NCBI GenBank assembly: GCA_023459875.1
Contig: JAEWRY010000004.1
Coordinates: 1 to 64,000, forward strand
DNA length: 64,000 nucleotides
Origin: Bacillota bacterium
GTDB taxonomy: Bacteria; Bacillota; Clostridia; Oscillospirales; Oscillospiraceae
Direction: 5' to 3'
The number at the start of each line of letters is the position of its first letter. Positions within the stretch are counted from its first letter, which is position 1. A program made the position numbers and the translations under genes. Shown one piece after another: positions 8,141 to 17,132 of this stretch. The notes under the pieces were generated by a model. It saw only the letters and a list, made by a program, of their open reading frames with translations. It made no database searches and was not told the DNA's origin.

Positions 8141-8530
8141 TTACGTATTTTCTTCAAAACTCACGCCGCAGGAACGGCATGTGATCTGAATGTGTCCCTT
8201 GCCCCGGGGTACCCGGAGCTGCTGTCCGCAGTTGGGGCATTTAAAATAGCGGTGCTCTTTATCGGTGTGGATGGTGCGTCTCATTCTCATCCAGCGGAGG
8301 AGGGGATCAATCATCGACATAAACTTAGCGTTTTCCGCGCGCCGTTTCGGGATATTTCTGGATAGCACACGGAATATAGATAAGGCAATCGGAACGATTG
8401 CAATCATCCTGAGCACCATAAATCCCGTAAAAGCAGACAGGAGATAGAGTACCCCATAGAGCACAAGCAGCGCTACGGAAAGCTGATCGGTTCCGTTCCT
8501 GCCATACATAGTTCTCTGCAGCCAACTCAT
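8141..8530 (-). CDS. small membrane protein with C-terminal zinc ribbon
   Basis: A 129-residue protein of unknown function. Residues 14-55 are hydrophobic and contain two likely membrane segments (LSVALLVLYGVLYLLSA and a second one ending near LSIF). After a basic stretch the cytosolic tail has CPNCGQQLRVPRGKG and CRSCGVSFEE, a classic four-Cys zinc ribbon. I choose the ATG at 8530 because MSWLQRTMYGRNGTDQL resembles the N-terminus I know for similar clostridial proteins; the AGGAG is 14 bases away, which is long. A GTG 13 codons upstream at 8569 is the alternative. It is transcribed convergently with citrate synthase. Confidence 0.75.
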   Translation of the reverse strand: MSWLQRTMYGRNGTDQLSVALLVLYGVLYLLSAFTGFMVLRMIAIVPIALSIFRVLSRNIPKRRAENAKFMSMIDPLLRWMRMRRTIHTDKEHRYFKCPNCGQQLRVPRGKGHIQITCRSCGVSFEENT

Positions 8531-8664
8531 ATACTGCCCGTCGTCTCCTTTTTGTGCGAAGTCCCGCACTCGGTTTATAGCTCATTTATCATATCCCTAG
8601 TCGCCCGTTTCGTCAAGAAATCAAACGTAAATAATATGTAAATTGTGCAGAACGGATATAGAAA

Positions 8665-8696
8665 AAGGGAAGCTGAGTTTCACTCCAGCTTCCCTT
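8665..8696 (-). terminator. terminator of the glycogen operon
   Basis: Stem AAGGGAAGCTG (8665-8675) pairs with 8686-8696, extended by three more pairs across one bulged base. On the minus strand it is followed by TTTTTCTATAT. It lies 25 bases beyond the glgP stop. Confidence 0.88.
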
Positions 8697-8720
8697 AAAA
8701 ATATACTCCGAAAGATTTCG

Positions 8721-11153
8721 TTATTTCTTGACCGGTACGTTCCAGATGGTTCGGGCGTATTCCGAAATGCTGCGGTCGGCGGCAAAAATCCCTGATTTTG
8801 CAATGTTTACAAGGGACATGCGGTTCCACGCCGTCCGGTCCCCATAGACCAAACCGGCCCTTCTTTGCGCCTGGCGGTAGCTTTCAAAGTCAGCCAGGAG
8901 CATATATTCGTCGGCGGGACCGCCCGTCCCGAAGAGAAGCCGGTCGGCCAGATCGGTATAGCTCACAGAGTCCGAGAAGCCTTTTGTGAGGGCTTCCAGC
9001 ACCATTCGGATGTCATCGTCGCGCATAAAATACTCATACGGCTTGTATCCCTCGGCTTGCTTCGCCTTCACCTCCTGGGCAGTAAGACCGAAAAGAAAAA
9101 TGTTGTCCTCCCCGACCTGCTGATACATTTCAACATTGGCGCCGTCCAGGGTGCCGATGGTAAGGGCGCCGTTCATCATGAATTTCATGTTCCCGGTGCC
9201 GGAGGCCTCTTTTCCCGCGGTGGAAATCTGCTCGGAAAGCTCGGCGGCGGGCATAAGCTCTTCGGCCACGCTCACCCGGTAGTTTTCGAGAAACAGAACC
9301 TGCAGCCTGCCCCTGCAGATGGGATCGGAGTTGATTTGGGACGCCAGGGAGCAGATGAGCCGTATGACCCGCTTGGCCACCTGATAACCCGGCGCGGCCT
9401 TGGCGCCGAATAGAAAGACCCTTGGCTGAAAGTCAAAGCCGGGGTCCTGCCGGAGCTTCTCGTAGAGCCAGATAATGTGCATCACGTTGAGCAGCTGGCG
9501 TTTATACTCGTGCAGCCGCTTCACCTGTACGTCGAATACCGCGTCGGTATTCAAAACCACGCCGCTGCTGCGCAGCAGATGATCGGCGAAGAGCTTCTTG
9601 TTCTGAGCCTTAATTTCCTCCAGACGGGAGAGCACCCCGGCGTCCTGCTTGTATTTTTCCAGTTCACCCAGAACCTGAGGCTCAAGGAGATAGGCCTCGG
9701 AGCCGGTGAGGTCGCGGATGAGGGAATCGAGGCCAGGGTTAATCTGAGAAATCCACCGCCGGTGATCCACCCCGTTGGTCACATTTCTAAATTTTTCGGG
9801 CGTGCGGAAATAGGCGTCCCGGAAAACATCCCTGCGCAGAATGTCCGAATGCAGGGCGGAGACGCCATTCACCGCAAAGCAGGCACAGACGCACAGGTTC
9901 GCCATACGCACCTCCCCCCCCCAGACGATCGCCATGTCCCGCACCCTGGACTGGTCGCCGCGGAAGAAGGAATCCAGCTCCCGCTGATACCGGGCGGAGA
10001 TCTCCGCGATGATCTGCCAGATCCGGGGGAGTAGGGTCTCCAAGAGCTGCTGGGACCAGCGCTCCAGCGCCTCGCCCATCACGGTGTGGTTGGTGTAGGC
10101 AACTGTTTTGGTGACGATCTCCCACGCCTCGCCCCAGCCGTAGCCCTCCTCGTCCAGAAGAATGCGCATCAGCTCCGGAATCACCAGGGTGGGATGGGTG
10201 TCGTTAATCTGGATGACGTGCTTTTCGCTCAGGTTCCGGAGGGTCCCGTACCGGGAGCGGTGCTTGCGGCAGACGCACTGCACGGTAGCGGACACAAAGA
10301 AATACTGCTGCTTGAGGCGCAGGGACTTTCCCTCGTAGTGGTTATCGTCCGGGTAGAGCACCTTGGCGATGACCTCCGCCATGGCCTGCTGCTCCACCGC
10401 TTTAAGATACTGCCCGCTGGAGTAGAGGGACATGTCGGCAGGCAGCGGGCTTTTTGCGTCCCACAGCCGCAGCACGTTCACGTGCTCGGTGCCATAGCCC
10501 GCGATTTCCATGTCTCTCGGCACGGCCAGCACGGTGGTGCAGCCCTCCAGCTTGACCCTGTGACACCCGTCCTGCCAATACTCGCACACCTTGCCGCCGA
10601 AATTCACCCGTTCGGCCTCGTCCACCTTGGGAATCAGCCAGGCGTCGCCAAGGCCAAGCCAGTTGTCGGCCAGCTCCACCTGCTGCCCGTCTATGATTTT
10701 CTGCTTGAAAATACCCAGTTCATAACAGATCGAATATCCGGTGGCGGGGATCTCCAGGGTGGTCATGGAGTCCAGATAGCAGGCGGCGAGCCTGCCCAGA
10801 CCGCCGTTTCCCAGGCCCGCGTCCGGCTCCTCCTCAAAGAGGTCGGCGGCGGAAAAGCCAAGCTCCTCCACCGCCTGCCCCAGCGCGTCCAATACTCCCA
10901 GGTTAAAGGCGTTTTTCGCCAGGGAACGGCCCATCAGAAATTCCAGGGAGAGATAGTGCACCTGGCGCTTGCCCTCTTTCCCCGTCCTGTCTTCGGTCGC
11001 CAGCTGCCTTGCGGCCATGATGTCCCTGAGCACCAGCGCGCACGCCTTGAAGAGGTGCCCGGCGTCGGCCTCCTCCACGTCCCGGCCGAAGTTGCGCTGC
11101 AGCTTGGCGGTAATAAGCTCCCTGAGGTCCTGTGCGGTATAGGTTTCCGACAT
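8721..11153 (-). CDS. glgP: glycogen/alpha-glucan phosphorylase
   Basis: An 810-residue, family-length GT35 phosphorylase that releases glucose 1-phosphate from the non-reducing ends of glycogen. Visible signatures are DAGLGNGGLGRLAACYLDS, NDTHPTLVIPELMR, and the PLP site EASGTGNMKFMMNGALTIGT containing the Schiff-base Lys. The ATG is preceded by AAGGAG inside the end of glgA, only 7 bases away, so translation is coupled. It is the last gene of glgB-glgC-glgD-glgA-glgP: one transcript encodes both synthesis and breakdown of the polymer. No phosphoserine regulatory segment like that of the muscle enzyme is evident. Confidence 0.96.
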   Translation of the reverse strand: MSETYTAQDLRELITAKLQRNFGRDVEEADAGHLFKACALVLRDIMAARQLATEDRTGKEGKRQVHYLSLEFLMGRSLAKNAFNLGVLDALGQAVEELGFSAADLFEEEPDAGLGNGGLGRLAACYLDSMTTLEIPATGYSICYELGIFKQKIIDGQQVELADNWLGLGDAWLIPKVDEAERVNFGGKVCEYWQDGCHRVKLEGCTTVLAVPRDMEIAGYGTEHVNVLRLWDAKSPLPADMSLYSSGQYLKAVEQQAMAEVIAKVLYPDDNHYEGKSLRLKQQYFFVSATVQCVCRKHRSRYGTLRNLSEKHVIQINDTHPTLVIPELMRILLDEEGYGWGEAWEIVTKTVAYTNHTVMGEALERWSQQLLETLLPRIWQIIAEISARYQRELDSFFRGDQSRVRDMAIVWGGEVRMANLCVCACFAVNGVSALHSDILRRDVFRDAYFRTPEKFRNVTNGVDHRRWISQINPGLDSLIRDLTGSEAYLLEPQVLGELEKYKQDAGVLSRLEEIKAQNKKLFADHLLRSSGVVLNTDAVFDVQVKRLHEYKRQLLNVMHIIWLYEKLRQDPGFDFQPRVFLFGAKAAPGYQVAKRVIRLICSLASQINSDPICRGRLQVLFLENYRVSVAEELMPAAELSEQISTAGKEASGTGNMKFMMNGALTIGTLDGANVEMYQQVGEDNIFLFGLTAQEVKAKQAEGYKPYEYFMRDDDIRMVLEALTKGFSDSVSYTDLADRLLFGTGGPADEYMLLADFESYRQAQRRAGLVYGDRTAWNRMSLVNIAKSGIFAADRSISEYARTIWNVPVKK

Positions 11154-11160
11154 ACTTGTT

Positions 11161-12600
11161 TTACTCCTTGCCCGTCACCCGGGCGTAGATCTCAATATAT
11201 TTTTGGGCCGAGCTGCCCCAGCCGAAGTCCGCGGACATGCAGTTTTTTTGCAGGGCTCTCCATTTTTCCCGGTCCATGTGATAGAGTTCCACAGCCTGCC
11301 TGAGCACCCAGGCCATGTCCCGGGAGCTGATGTTGGAAAACGTAAAGCCGGTGCCCTCTCCGGAATCGGATCGGTAGGGGGATACGGTGTCCTTGAGCCC
11401 GCCGGTTTCCCGCACTATAGGGACGGTACCGTACCGCATGGCGATCATCTGGGAAATGCCGCATGGCTCCGCCACCGACGGCATCAAAAAAAGATCGGCT
11501 CCGCCGTAAATAGCGGTGGAGAGGGCGGGGGAGAACTGAATACGGGCGGCGAACCGGGAGGGATACTGCGCCTCCGCGTTGCGGAAGGCCTCCTCAAAGT
11601 TCCAGTCGCCGGTCCCCAGTACAACCATCTGCACGTTCATGCCCATAATTTCGTCCAGCGCCGCCACGACAAGGTCAAAGCCCTTGTGGCGCACCAGGCG
11701 GGACACGCAGGCGATGACCGGCACATCGGGGGCTGCCTTAAGTCCAACCGCCCGCTGGAGGGCGGCCTTACACTCCGACTTACCCTGGGGGCTTTCGGCG
11801 GAAAAGGCCGCTGCCAGCCCGGAATCGTTCGCCGGGTCATAGAGCTTCAAGTCGATACCGTTCAGGATGCCCTGCAGCTTCTGCCGGTTATCCCAAATGA
11901 CCCCCTCCAGTCCGTGGGCATAGAAGGAGTACTGAAGCTCCTGGGCATAGGTGGGGCTCACGGTGGTGACGAAGTCGGAGGCGTAAATGGCGCCCTTCAT
12001 GAGATTCACGTCCCCGTGATAGGCGAGCATCTGCTCATTGAGATATTCCCGGGAGAGGCCGAAGAGGTCCTCCAGGGTATGGTCGCCGTAGCGGCCCTGA
12101 TACTCGATATTGTGGATAGTGAACACCGACTTGGCCGAGACAAGCTGGGCGATGGCGTACCGCTTCTCCAGCAGGTAAATGGGAACCAGCGCCGTCTGCC
12201 AGTCGTTGCAGTGGATAATATCGGGGCTCCAGTCCAGATGGCCCGGGATTTCGATCACAGCCCGGGAGAAATAAGCGAACCGTTCGCCGTCGTCGTAGTG
12301 TCCGTATACCTCGGACCTCTTAAAGTAATATTCGTTGTCCACGAACCACCAGGTGACGCCGTCCCTCTCCAGGGAGTATATCCCGCAGTAGCAGTTGCGC
12401 CAGGCGAGCTGAAGATAGAAGCTCTGGACAAAGTGCATCTTCTCCCGCCAGACCTCTCCGATCCCCTCGTAAAGGGGGAGGATGACCTTCACTTCGTGCC
12501 CCCGGGCGGCCAGAGCGGCGGGCAGCGAGCCGGCCACATCCCCCAGACCGCCGACCTTGATAAAGGGAGCGGCCTCGGTGGCGGCAAATAAAATTTTCAT
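11161..12600 (-). CDS. glgA: glycogen synthase (ADP-glucose)
   Basis: A 479-residue GT5 glycogen synthase that transfers glucose from ADP-glucose to the growing alpha-1,4 chain. The ADP-glucose-binding Lys is in the N-terminal EAAPFIKVGGLGDVAGSLP. The C-terminal half carries the retaining-GT motif MPSVAEPCGISQMIAMRYGT with the conserved Glu, followed by ETGGLKDTV. AAAGGAGG lies just upstream of the ATG. It sits 30 bases after glgD and 7 bases before glgP in the operon. Its length is typical for bacterial GlgA, so no fusion or truncation. Confidence 0.96.
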   Translation of the reverse strand: MKILFAATEAAPFIKVGGLGDVAGSLPAALAARGHEVKVILPLYEGIGEVWREKMHFVQSFYLQLAWRNCYCGIYSLERDGVTWWFVDNEYYFKRSEVYGHYDDGERFAYFSRAVIEIPGHLDWSPDIIHCNDWQTALVPIYLLEKRYAIAQLVSAKSVFTIHNIEYQGRYGDHTLEDLFGLSREYLNEQMLAYHGDVNLMKGAIYASDFVTTVSPTYAQELQYSFYAHGLEGVIWDNRQKLQGILNGIDLKLYDPANDSGLAAAFSAESPQGKSECKAALQRAVGLKAAPDVPVIACVSRLVRHKGFDLVVAALDEIMGMNVQMVVLGTGDWNFEEAFRNAEAQYPSRFAARIQFSPALSTAIYGGADLFLMPSVAEPCGISQMIAMRYGTVPIVRETGGLKDTVSPYRSDSGEGTGFTFSNISSRDMAWVLRQAVELYHMDREKWRALQKNCMSADFGWGSSAQKYIEIYARVTGKE

Positions 12601-12630
12601 TCCGATCCTCCTTTCTTAACGGTGCTTTGC

Positions 12631-13746
12631 TTATATGATGGAGTTCTTCGCAATTGCCAGGGGGTAGGTTGCGTGCCCCATGAGCATCCGGCCGGAGTTC
12701 ACCAGCACGTTTTTGTCCGCGATGGCGTACTTGAGGACGGCCCCCTCCCGTATTTCGGCGGACTGCATCAGAATACAGCCGGATACCCGCGCGTTTTTCC
12801 CGACCCTGACGCCCCGGAAAAGAATGGAATTCTCCACTTCGCCTTCGATGATGCAGCCGTCCGCGATGAGGGAGTTCTTGGATTTGGAATCGGGGCCGTA
12901 ATAGGTGGACGGGTCGGACCGGTCCTTGGTGCGGATGGGGTTGTCGGCGCTGAAAAGCTCCGAGCGGACTTTGGGGTCCAGAAGCTCCATGCTTCTGCTG
13001 TAGTAGCCCTCCAGGGTCTGGATCCTGGCCACATATCCGTCGTAGAACCAGGGGGACACCTGAAGGGTTCCGGCCATGGGACTGAGGATTCCGTTGGAGA
13101 AGGAAGAAATCCCGTGGGCGGAGGCGTAGTCCACCAGGCTCAGGAGAAGCTTTTTTGACATGATGTAGATTTCCAGAGATTCGCAGCCCGTGGGCTCCGC
13201 CGGACCCACCGACACGTCCCGCACCAGGCCGCCGCTCCCCATGGTGAAATAGGTGGAGCTTCTTGGATAGCCCCGCACCTCGCGGGTACACACCGCGGTG
13301 ATATCGGAGCCGCTTTTCAGGTGGTCCTCGAAGATTTCGGCCAGGGGGAGGTTGAGCGCCATGTCGCACCCGGCCAGCACCACATAGTCCTGACGGATTT
13401 TCTGAAGATAGGAATAGACTCCCCCCAAGGCGTCCATGCGGCCGTGGTAGACGCCGTCCCCTTTCTTCCCCGCATAGCCGAAGGGGGGGAGGATGCGAAG
13501 TCCGCCGTGCTTGCGGGAGAGGTCCCAGTCCTTGCCGGAGCCCACATGGTCCAGCAGGGACTGATAGCCCGCGTGGACGATAAGCCCCACGTCGTCCACT
13601 CCGGCGTTCACCATGTTGGAGAGCATAAAATCAATGAGCCGGTACCGTCCGCCGTAGGGGACGGAGGAGGTAGTGCGGGGAGCCGTCAGTTCCCTCAGGT
13701 TGGGGTTGGAGCGGTAAGCAAAAAGGATTCCGTGCAGGTTATTCAT
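12631..13746 (-). CDS. glgD: glucose-1-phosphate adenylyltransferase regulatory subunit GlgD
   Basis: A 371-residue GlgC paralogue. Its N-terminus reads GILFAYRSNPNLRELT where GlgC has AGGQGSRLHALT, so the nucleotide-binding GGxGxRL loop is lost; it is expected to be a non-catalytic or regulatory subunit of a GlgC-GlgD heterotetramer, as known for Firmicutes. The rest of the fold is kept, including the SVPYGGRYRLIDFMLSN segment and a C-terminal left-handed beta-helix (GCIIEGEVENSILFRGVRVG). The ATG at 13746 overlaps the glgC stop by four bases (ATGA), implying translational coupling and balanced subunit amounts. An upstream extension of the frame lies inside glgC and is not used. Confidence 0.93.
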   Translation of the reverse strand: MNNLHGILFAYRSNPNLRELTAPRTTSSVPYGGRYRLIDFMLSNMVNAGVDDVGLIVHAGYQSLLDHVGSGKDWDLSRKHGGLRILPPFGYAGKKGDGVYHGRMDALGGVYSYLQKIRQDYVVLAGCDMALNLPLAEIFEDHLKSGSDITAVCTREVRGYPRSSTYFTMGSGGLVRDVSVGPAEPTGCESLEIYIMSKKLLLSLVDYASAHGISSFSNGILSPMAGTLQVSPWFYDGYVARIQTLEGYYSRSMELLDPKVRSELFSADNPIRTKDRSDPSTYYGPDSKSKNSLIADGCIIEGEVENSILFRGVRVGKNARVSGCILMQSAEIREGAVLKYAIADKNVLVNSGRMLMGHATYPLAIAKNSII

Positions 13747-14951
13747 ATAAGCTCCTCTCCTTCCACATCTTCGGTAATCATGGCCTTGGCGGCGATGACC
13801 GCGCCGGGTCCCACACGGACGCCTCCGGCCACCACGGCGATGCCCCATCCGTCGCTTCCGTCGGGGTTGCAGCCTACGCTGGCACCCTCGCCGATGACGG
13901 CGCCTTCCGCCACGATGGCGTATTCCACCCGTGCCCCCGAGCGCACCTCAGAGCCGGGCATGAGAATGGAGTAGCGCACCGCGGCTCCCTTCTCAACCGT
14001 CACAGAGTGGAAGAGCACCGAATTTTCCACCAGTCCGTCCACCGTGCATCCGCCGGTGACCAGACTGTGGGAAATCTGCGAGCTCTCCCCCGCGTAGTGG
14101 GGCGGTCTCGTGGGCGAGCGGGCATAGATGGGCCATTCGCTGTCGAAGAGGCGCACGCCGCCCCCCACCTGGAGCATATCCATGTTAGCGTCCCACAAAG
14201 ACTCGATGGTGCCCACGTCCTTCCAGTAGCCGGAAAAACGGTAGGCGCTCATTTTTTCCCCCGAGGAGAGCATGGTGGGGATGATGTCGCCGCCGAAATC
14301 GTTTTTGGATCGGGGATTGGACTCGTCGGATAGCAGGTAGGCCCGGAGCTTTTCCCAGGTGAAAATATAGACTCCCATGGAAGCCAGGTTGCTTTTCGGC
14401 TCCTTCGGCTTTTCCTCGAACTGCGTGATAAAATCGTCCTCGTCCACGCTCATGATACCGAACCTGGAGGCCTCGTTTTTGGGCACCTCCAGCACCGCGA
14501 TGGTGCAGTCCGCCGAGCGGGACTTATGGTGCCGCAGCATCTTCGCGTAGTCCATTTTATAAATGTGATCTCCAGAGAGAATCAGTACGTATTCGGGATG
14601 GTAGGTCTCGATAAAGCTCATGTTCTGATAGATGGCGTTGGCGGTGCCCTTATACCAGGTGCCCTTGTCCCCCTCCTTCACATAGGGGGGAAGGATATGC
14701 ACGCCGCCCAGGGAACGGTCCAGGTCCCAAGGTTGGCCGTTGCCGATGTAGGTATTGAGCTCCAGCGGCTGATACTGGGTGAGCACGCCCACCGTATCTA
14801 TGCCGGAATTGACACAGTTGGACAGGGGAAAATCAATGATGCGGAACTTGCCTCCGAAGGGTAGGGCGGGTTTGGCCACGTGGCTCGTGAGGGCGTGCAG
14901 GCGGCTGCCCTGTCCGCCCGCGAGCAGCATTGCCACACATTCTTTCTTCAT
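13743..14951 (-). CDS. glgC: glucose-1-phosphate adenylyltransferase catalytic subunit
   Basis: A 402-residue ADP-glucose pyrophosphorylase making ADP-glucose from ATP and glucose 1-phosphate, the committed step of glycogen synthesis. The pyrophosphorylase loop AGGQGSRLHALTSHVAKPA and FGGKFRIIDFPLSNCVNSG are intact, as are the catalytic LSGDHIYKMDY (Asp) and FEEKP. The C-terminal part is a left-handed beta-helix with VEYAIVAEGAVIGEGASVG. I start at the ATG (14951) because GAGGTG is 5 bases upstream; the preceding in-frame TTG is an unlikely alternative. It begins 4 bases after the glgB stop and overlaps glgD by four bases. Confidence 0.95.
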   Translation of the reverse strand: MKKECVAMLLAGGQGSRLHALTSHVAKPALPFGGKFRIIDFPLSNCVNSGIDTVGVLTQYQPLELNTYIGNGQPWDLDRSLGGVHILPPYVKEGDKGTWYKGTANAIYQNMSFIETYHPEYVLILSGDHIYKMDYAKMLRHHKSRSADCTIAVLEVPKNEASRFGIMSVDEDDFITQFEEKPKEPKSNLASMGVYIFTWEKLRAYLLSDESNPRSKNDFGGDIIPTMLSSGEKMSAYRFSGYWKDVGTIESLWDANMDMLQVGGGVRLFDSEWPIYARSPTRPPHYAGESSQISHSLVTGGCTVDGLVENSVLFHSVTVEKGAAVRYSILMPGSEVRSGARVEYAIVAEGAVIGEGASVGCNPDGSDGWGIAVVAGGVRVGPGAVIAAKAMITEDVEGEELI

Positions 14952-14955
14952 CAAA

Positions 14956-16929
14956 TCACCTCTGTGTTTTTTCGGCGGGCGGAGCTGATCCGTCCGTTTC
15001 GATATCTTTTTGCGTCCCGCCTTGCGGCGGCTTTACCTGTTTTTTCGCCGGATTTCTGCGGGTACAGCGGAAGATGGCGGCGGCGAGGGGTGGCAGGTCG
15101 ATCTCCATGGATTGGTCCATTCCGTGGCAGGGCACGGGCTGCGACGAAAGAGGGCCGGGATTGAGAAATCCGCCGCCGCCGAAAGCCGGGTCATCGGTAT
15201 TAAAGAGCTCCCTGTACTCTCCGGCGAAGGGCAGTCCCAGCCGGTAGCCCTTGCGGTGGACCGGTGAAAAGTTGCAGATTACCGCCAGGGAATTTCCCGC
15301 CGTGTCCATTCGCAGGAAGGCGGCCGTGTTGCCGTTTTTGTCGTCGCTGCACAGCCACCGAAAGCCCTTCCAGTCGAAGTCCTCCTCCCACAGCTCGGAG
15401 TGTTCCAGGTAGAAGGCCCCCGCCGCCTGGAAGAAGGTCTGCAGCTGCCGGTGAGGCTCCCGTTCCAGCAGGTGCCAGTCCAGGGACTGCTCAAAATTCC
15501 ACTCTGCCTCCTGGCCGAATTCTGAGCCCATGAAGAGCAGCTTTTTCCCCGGATGGGTCATCATATAGGTGTAGAACACCCGCACGCCGGCGTATTTTTC
15601 CCGCTCGCTTCCCGGCATCTTGCCGATGAGGGAGCCTTTCATGTACACAACCTCGTCGTGGGAGAGGGGGAGCACGAAGTTCTCAGAAAAGGCGTACATC
15701 AGGGAGAAAGTGATGTCATTGTGGTTAAACTGCCGGAAATAGGCGTCCAGCTTCATATAGTGGCAGAGGTCGTTCATCCAGCCCATGTTCCACTTGAGGT
15801 TGAAGCCAAGCCCGCCCACGTCGGTGGGGCGGGTCACCAGAGGCCAGGAGGTGGATTCCTCCGCAATCATCAGTACGTCCGGGTGGTCGGCAAAAACCGC
15901 CTCGTTGAGCCCCTTGAGAAAGTCCGCCGCCTCCAGGTTTTCCCTTCCGCCCAGGCGGTTGGGGACCCACGCGCCGTTTTCCCGCCCGTAGTCCAGGTAG
16001 AGCATGGAGGCTACCGCGTCTACCCGGAGTCCGTCGATGTGGTACTCCTCCAGCCAGAAGAGGGCGGACGAGCGCAAAAAGGCGCGCACCTCCTCCTTTC
16101 CGTAGTCGAAGACTTTGGTTCCCCAGCTCAGATGCTCTCCCTTGCGGGGGTCGGCGTACTCATAACAGGGCCCGCCGTCAAACTCAAAGAGGCCGAAGGC
16201 GTCCCGGGGGAAATGGGCCGGTACCCAGTCCAGGATCACCCCGATGCCCGAGCGATGGAGCTGATCGACCAGATACATAAAGTCGTGGGGGGTGCCGAAG
16301 CGGCTGGTAGCGGCGAAATAGCCGGTGCACTGGTACCCCCAGGAGGCGTCCAGCGGGTGCTCGGTCACGGGCAAGAGCTCCACGTGGGTAAAGCCCATTT
16401 TTTTTATATATGGCACAAGCCACTTGGTTATGTCACGGTAACTGAGCATTTCTCCGTCCCCGGTGCGCCGCCAGGAGCCCAGATGGAGCTCATAGATGTT
16501 GAGGGGCCGATGATAAACCGGGTTTTTGGAGCGGTAGCGGAGCCAGTTTTCGTCCCCCCAGGAATATCCGGAGAGGTCATAGAGCTTGGACGCGGTGCCG
16601 GGACGGGTCTCCGCGTGGAAGGCATAGGGGTCGGCCTTGAGAAGAAGCCTGCCGTCCTTTGTCGCAATCGCGAATTTATAATTTTCGTAACGCTCCAGAC
16701 CGGGAAGGAAGCCGGACCAAAGACCGCCCGCTTCTTTTTGCAGCGGCGCGTTTCGTTCGTCCCAGCCGTTAAAATCGCCGACCACCGACACCCCGGCGGC
16801 CGCCGGGGCCCACACCGCGAAGCCGTAGCCGGGTACGCCGTCCCTCTCTTCAATATGCGCCCCCATGTGATGCCAGGCACGCAAGGTCTCAGAGCCGATC
16901 TTCTCCCTGGTCTTCTCTTCCTCTTCCAT
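14956..16929 (-). CDS. glgB: 1,4-alpha-glucan branching enzyme
   Basis: A 657-residue GH13 branching enzyme that creates the alpha-1,6 branches of glycogen. An N-terminal CBM48 domain (GYGFAVWAPAAAGVSVVGDF) precedes the barrel with THVELLPVTEHP, the nucleophile Asp in DGLRVDAVASMLY, the acid/base Glu in LMIAEEST and LPLSHDEVV. A hydrophilic tail of about 30 residues rich in Pro, Lys and Asp (from RRNPAKKQ) follows the C-terminal beta domain and is not part of the family core. AAAGGAGG precedes the ATG. It is the first gene of the glycogen operon, 85 bases from a plausible promoter. Confidence 0.96.
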   Translation of the reverse strand: MEEEEKTREKIGSETLRAWHHMGAHIEERDGVPGYGFAVWAPAAAGVSVVGDFNGWDERNAPLQKEAGGLWSGFLPGLERYENYKFAIATKDGRLLLKADPYAFHAETRPGTASKLYDLSGYSWGDENWLRYRSKNPVYHRPLNIYELHLGSWRRTGDGEMLSYRDITKWLVPYIKKMGFTHVELLPVTEHPLDASWGYQCTGYFAATSRFGTPHDFMYLVDQLHRSGIGVILDWVPAHFPRDAFGLFEFDGGPCYEYADPRKGEHLSWGTKVFDYGKEEVRAFLRSSALFWLEEYHIDGLRVDAVASMLYLDYGRENGAWVPNRLGGRENLEAADFLKGLNEAVFADHPDVLMIAEESTSWPLVTRPTDVGGLGFNLKWNMGWMNDLCHYMKLDAYFRQFNHNDITFSLMYAFSENFVLPLSHDEVVYMKGSLIGKMPGSEREKYAGVRVFYTYMMTHPGKKLLFMGSEFGQEAEWNFEQSLDWHLLEREPHRQLQTFFQAAGAFYLEHSELWEEDFDWKGFRWLCSDDKNGNTAAFLRMDTAGNSLAVICNFSPVHRKGYRLGLPFAGEYRELFNTDDPAFGGGGFLNPGPLSSQPVPCHGMDQSMEIDLPPLAAAIFRCTRRNPAKKQVKPPQGGTQKDIETDGSAPPAEKTQR

Positions 16930-17011
16930 CGGCTCCTCCTTTCAAATTCACAAATTTAGTCTGTAGAATGTGCTGAGAATTGATTCGTTATAAAGGGACA
17001 TCTTTGTATAA

Positions 17012-17040
17012 AGTATGCAACTAATTTCCGCCGCAGTCAA
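17012..17040 (-). promoter_or_regulatory. probable promoter of the glycogen operon
   Basis: Minus-strand TTGACT (17035-17040) and CATACT (17012-17017) with a 17-base spacer, about 75 bases upstream of glgB. Confidence 0.5.
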
Positions 17041-17100
17041 GATGTAGGTAAGCTTGGACAACAAATATGTCAGCAAAAGACGGAGGATAATAAAGCAACG

Positions 17101-17124
17101 CACAGGGGTGACAACACCCCTGTG
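17101..17124 (-). terminator. hairpin after the XRE regulator gene
   Basis: CACAGGGGTG pairs perfectly with CACCCCTGTG across an ACAA loop. On the minus strand it comes 9 bases after the regulator stop, but the following tract (CGTTGCTTTATTA) is only moderately T-rich. Confidence 0.55.
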
Positions 17125-17132
17125 TGTTCTGT

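Noticed and set aside
6604..8157. 517-residue minus-strand frame opposite citrate synthase
   Set aside because: Antisense to a conserved enzyme, crosses both promoter and terminator, no start signal.
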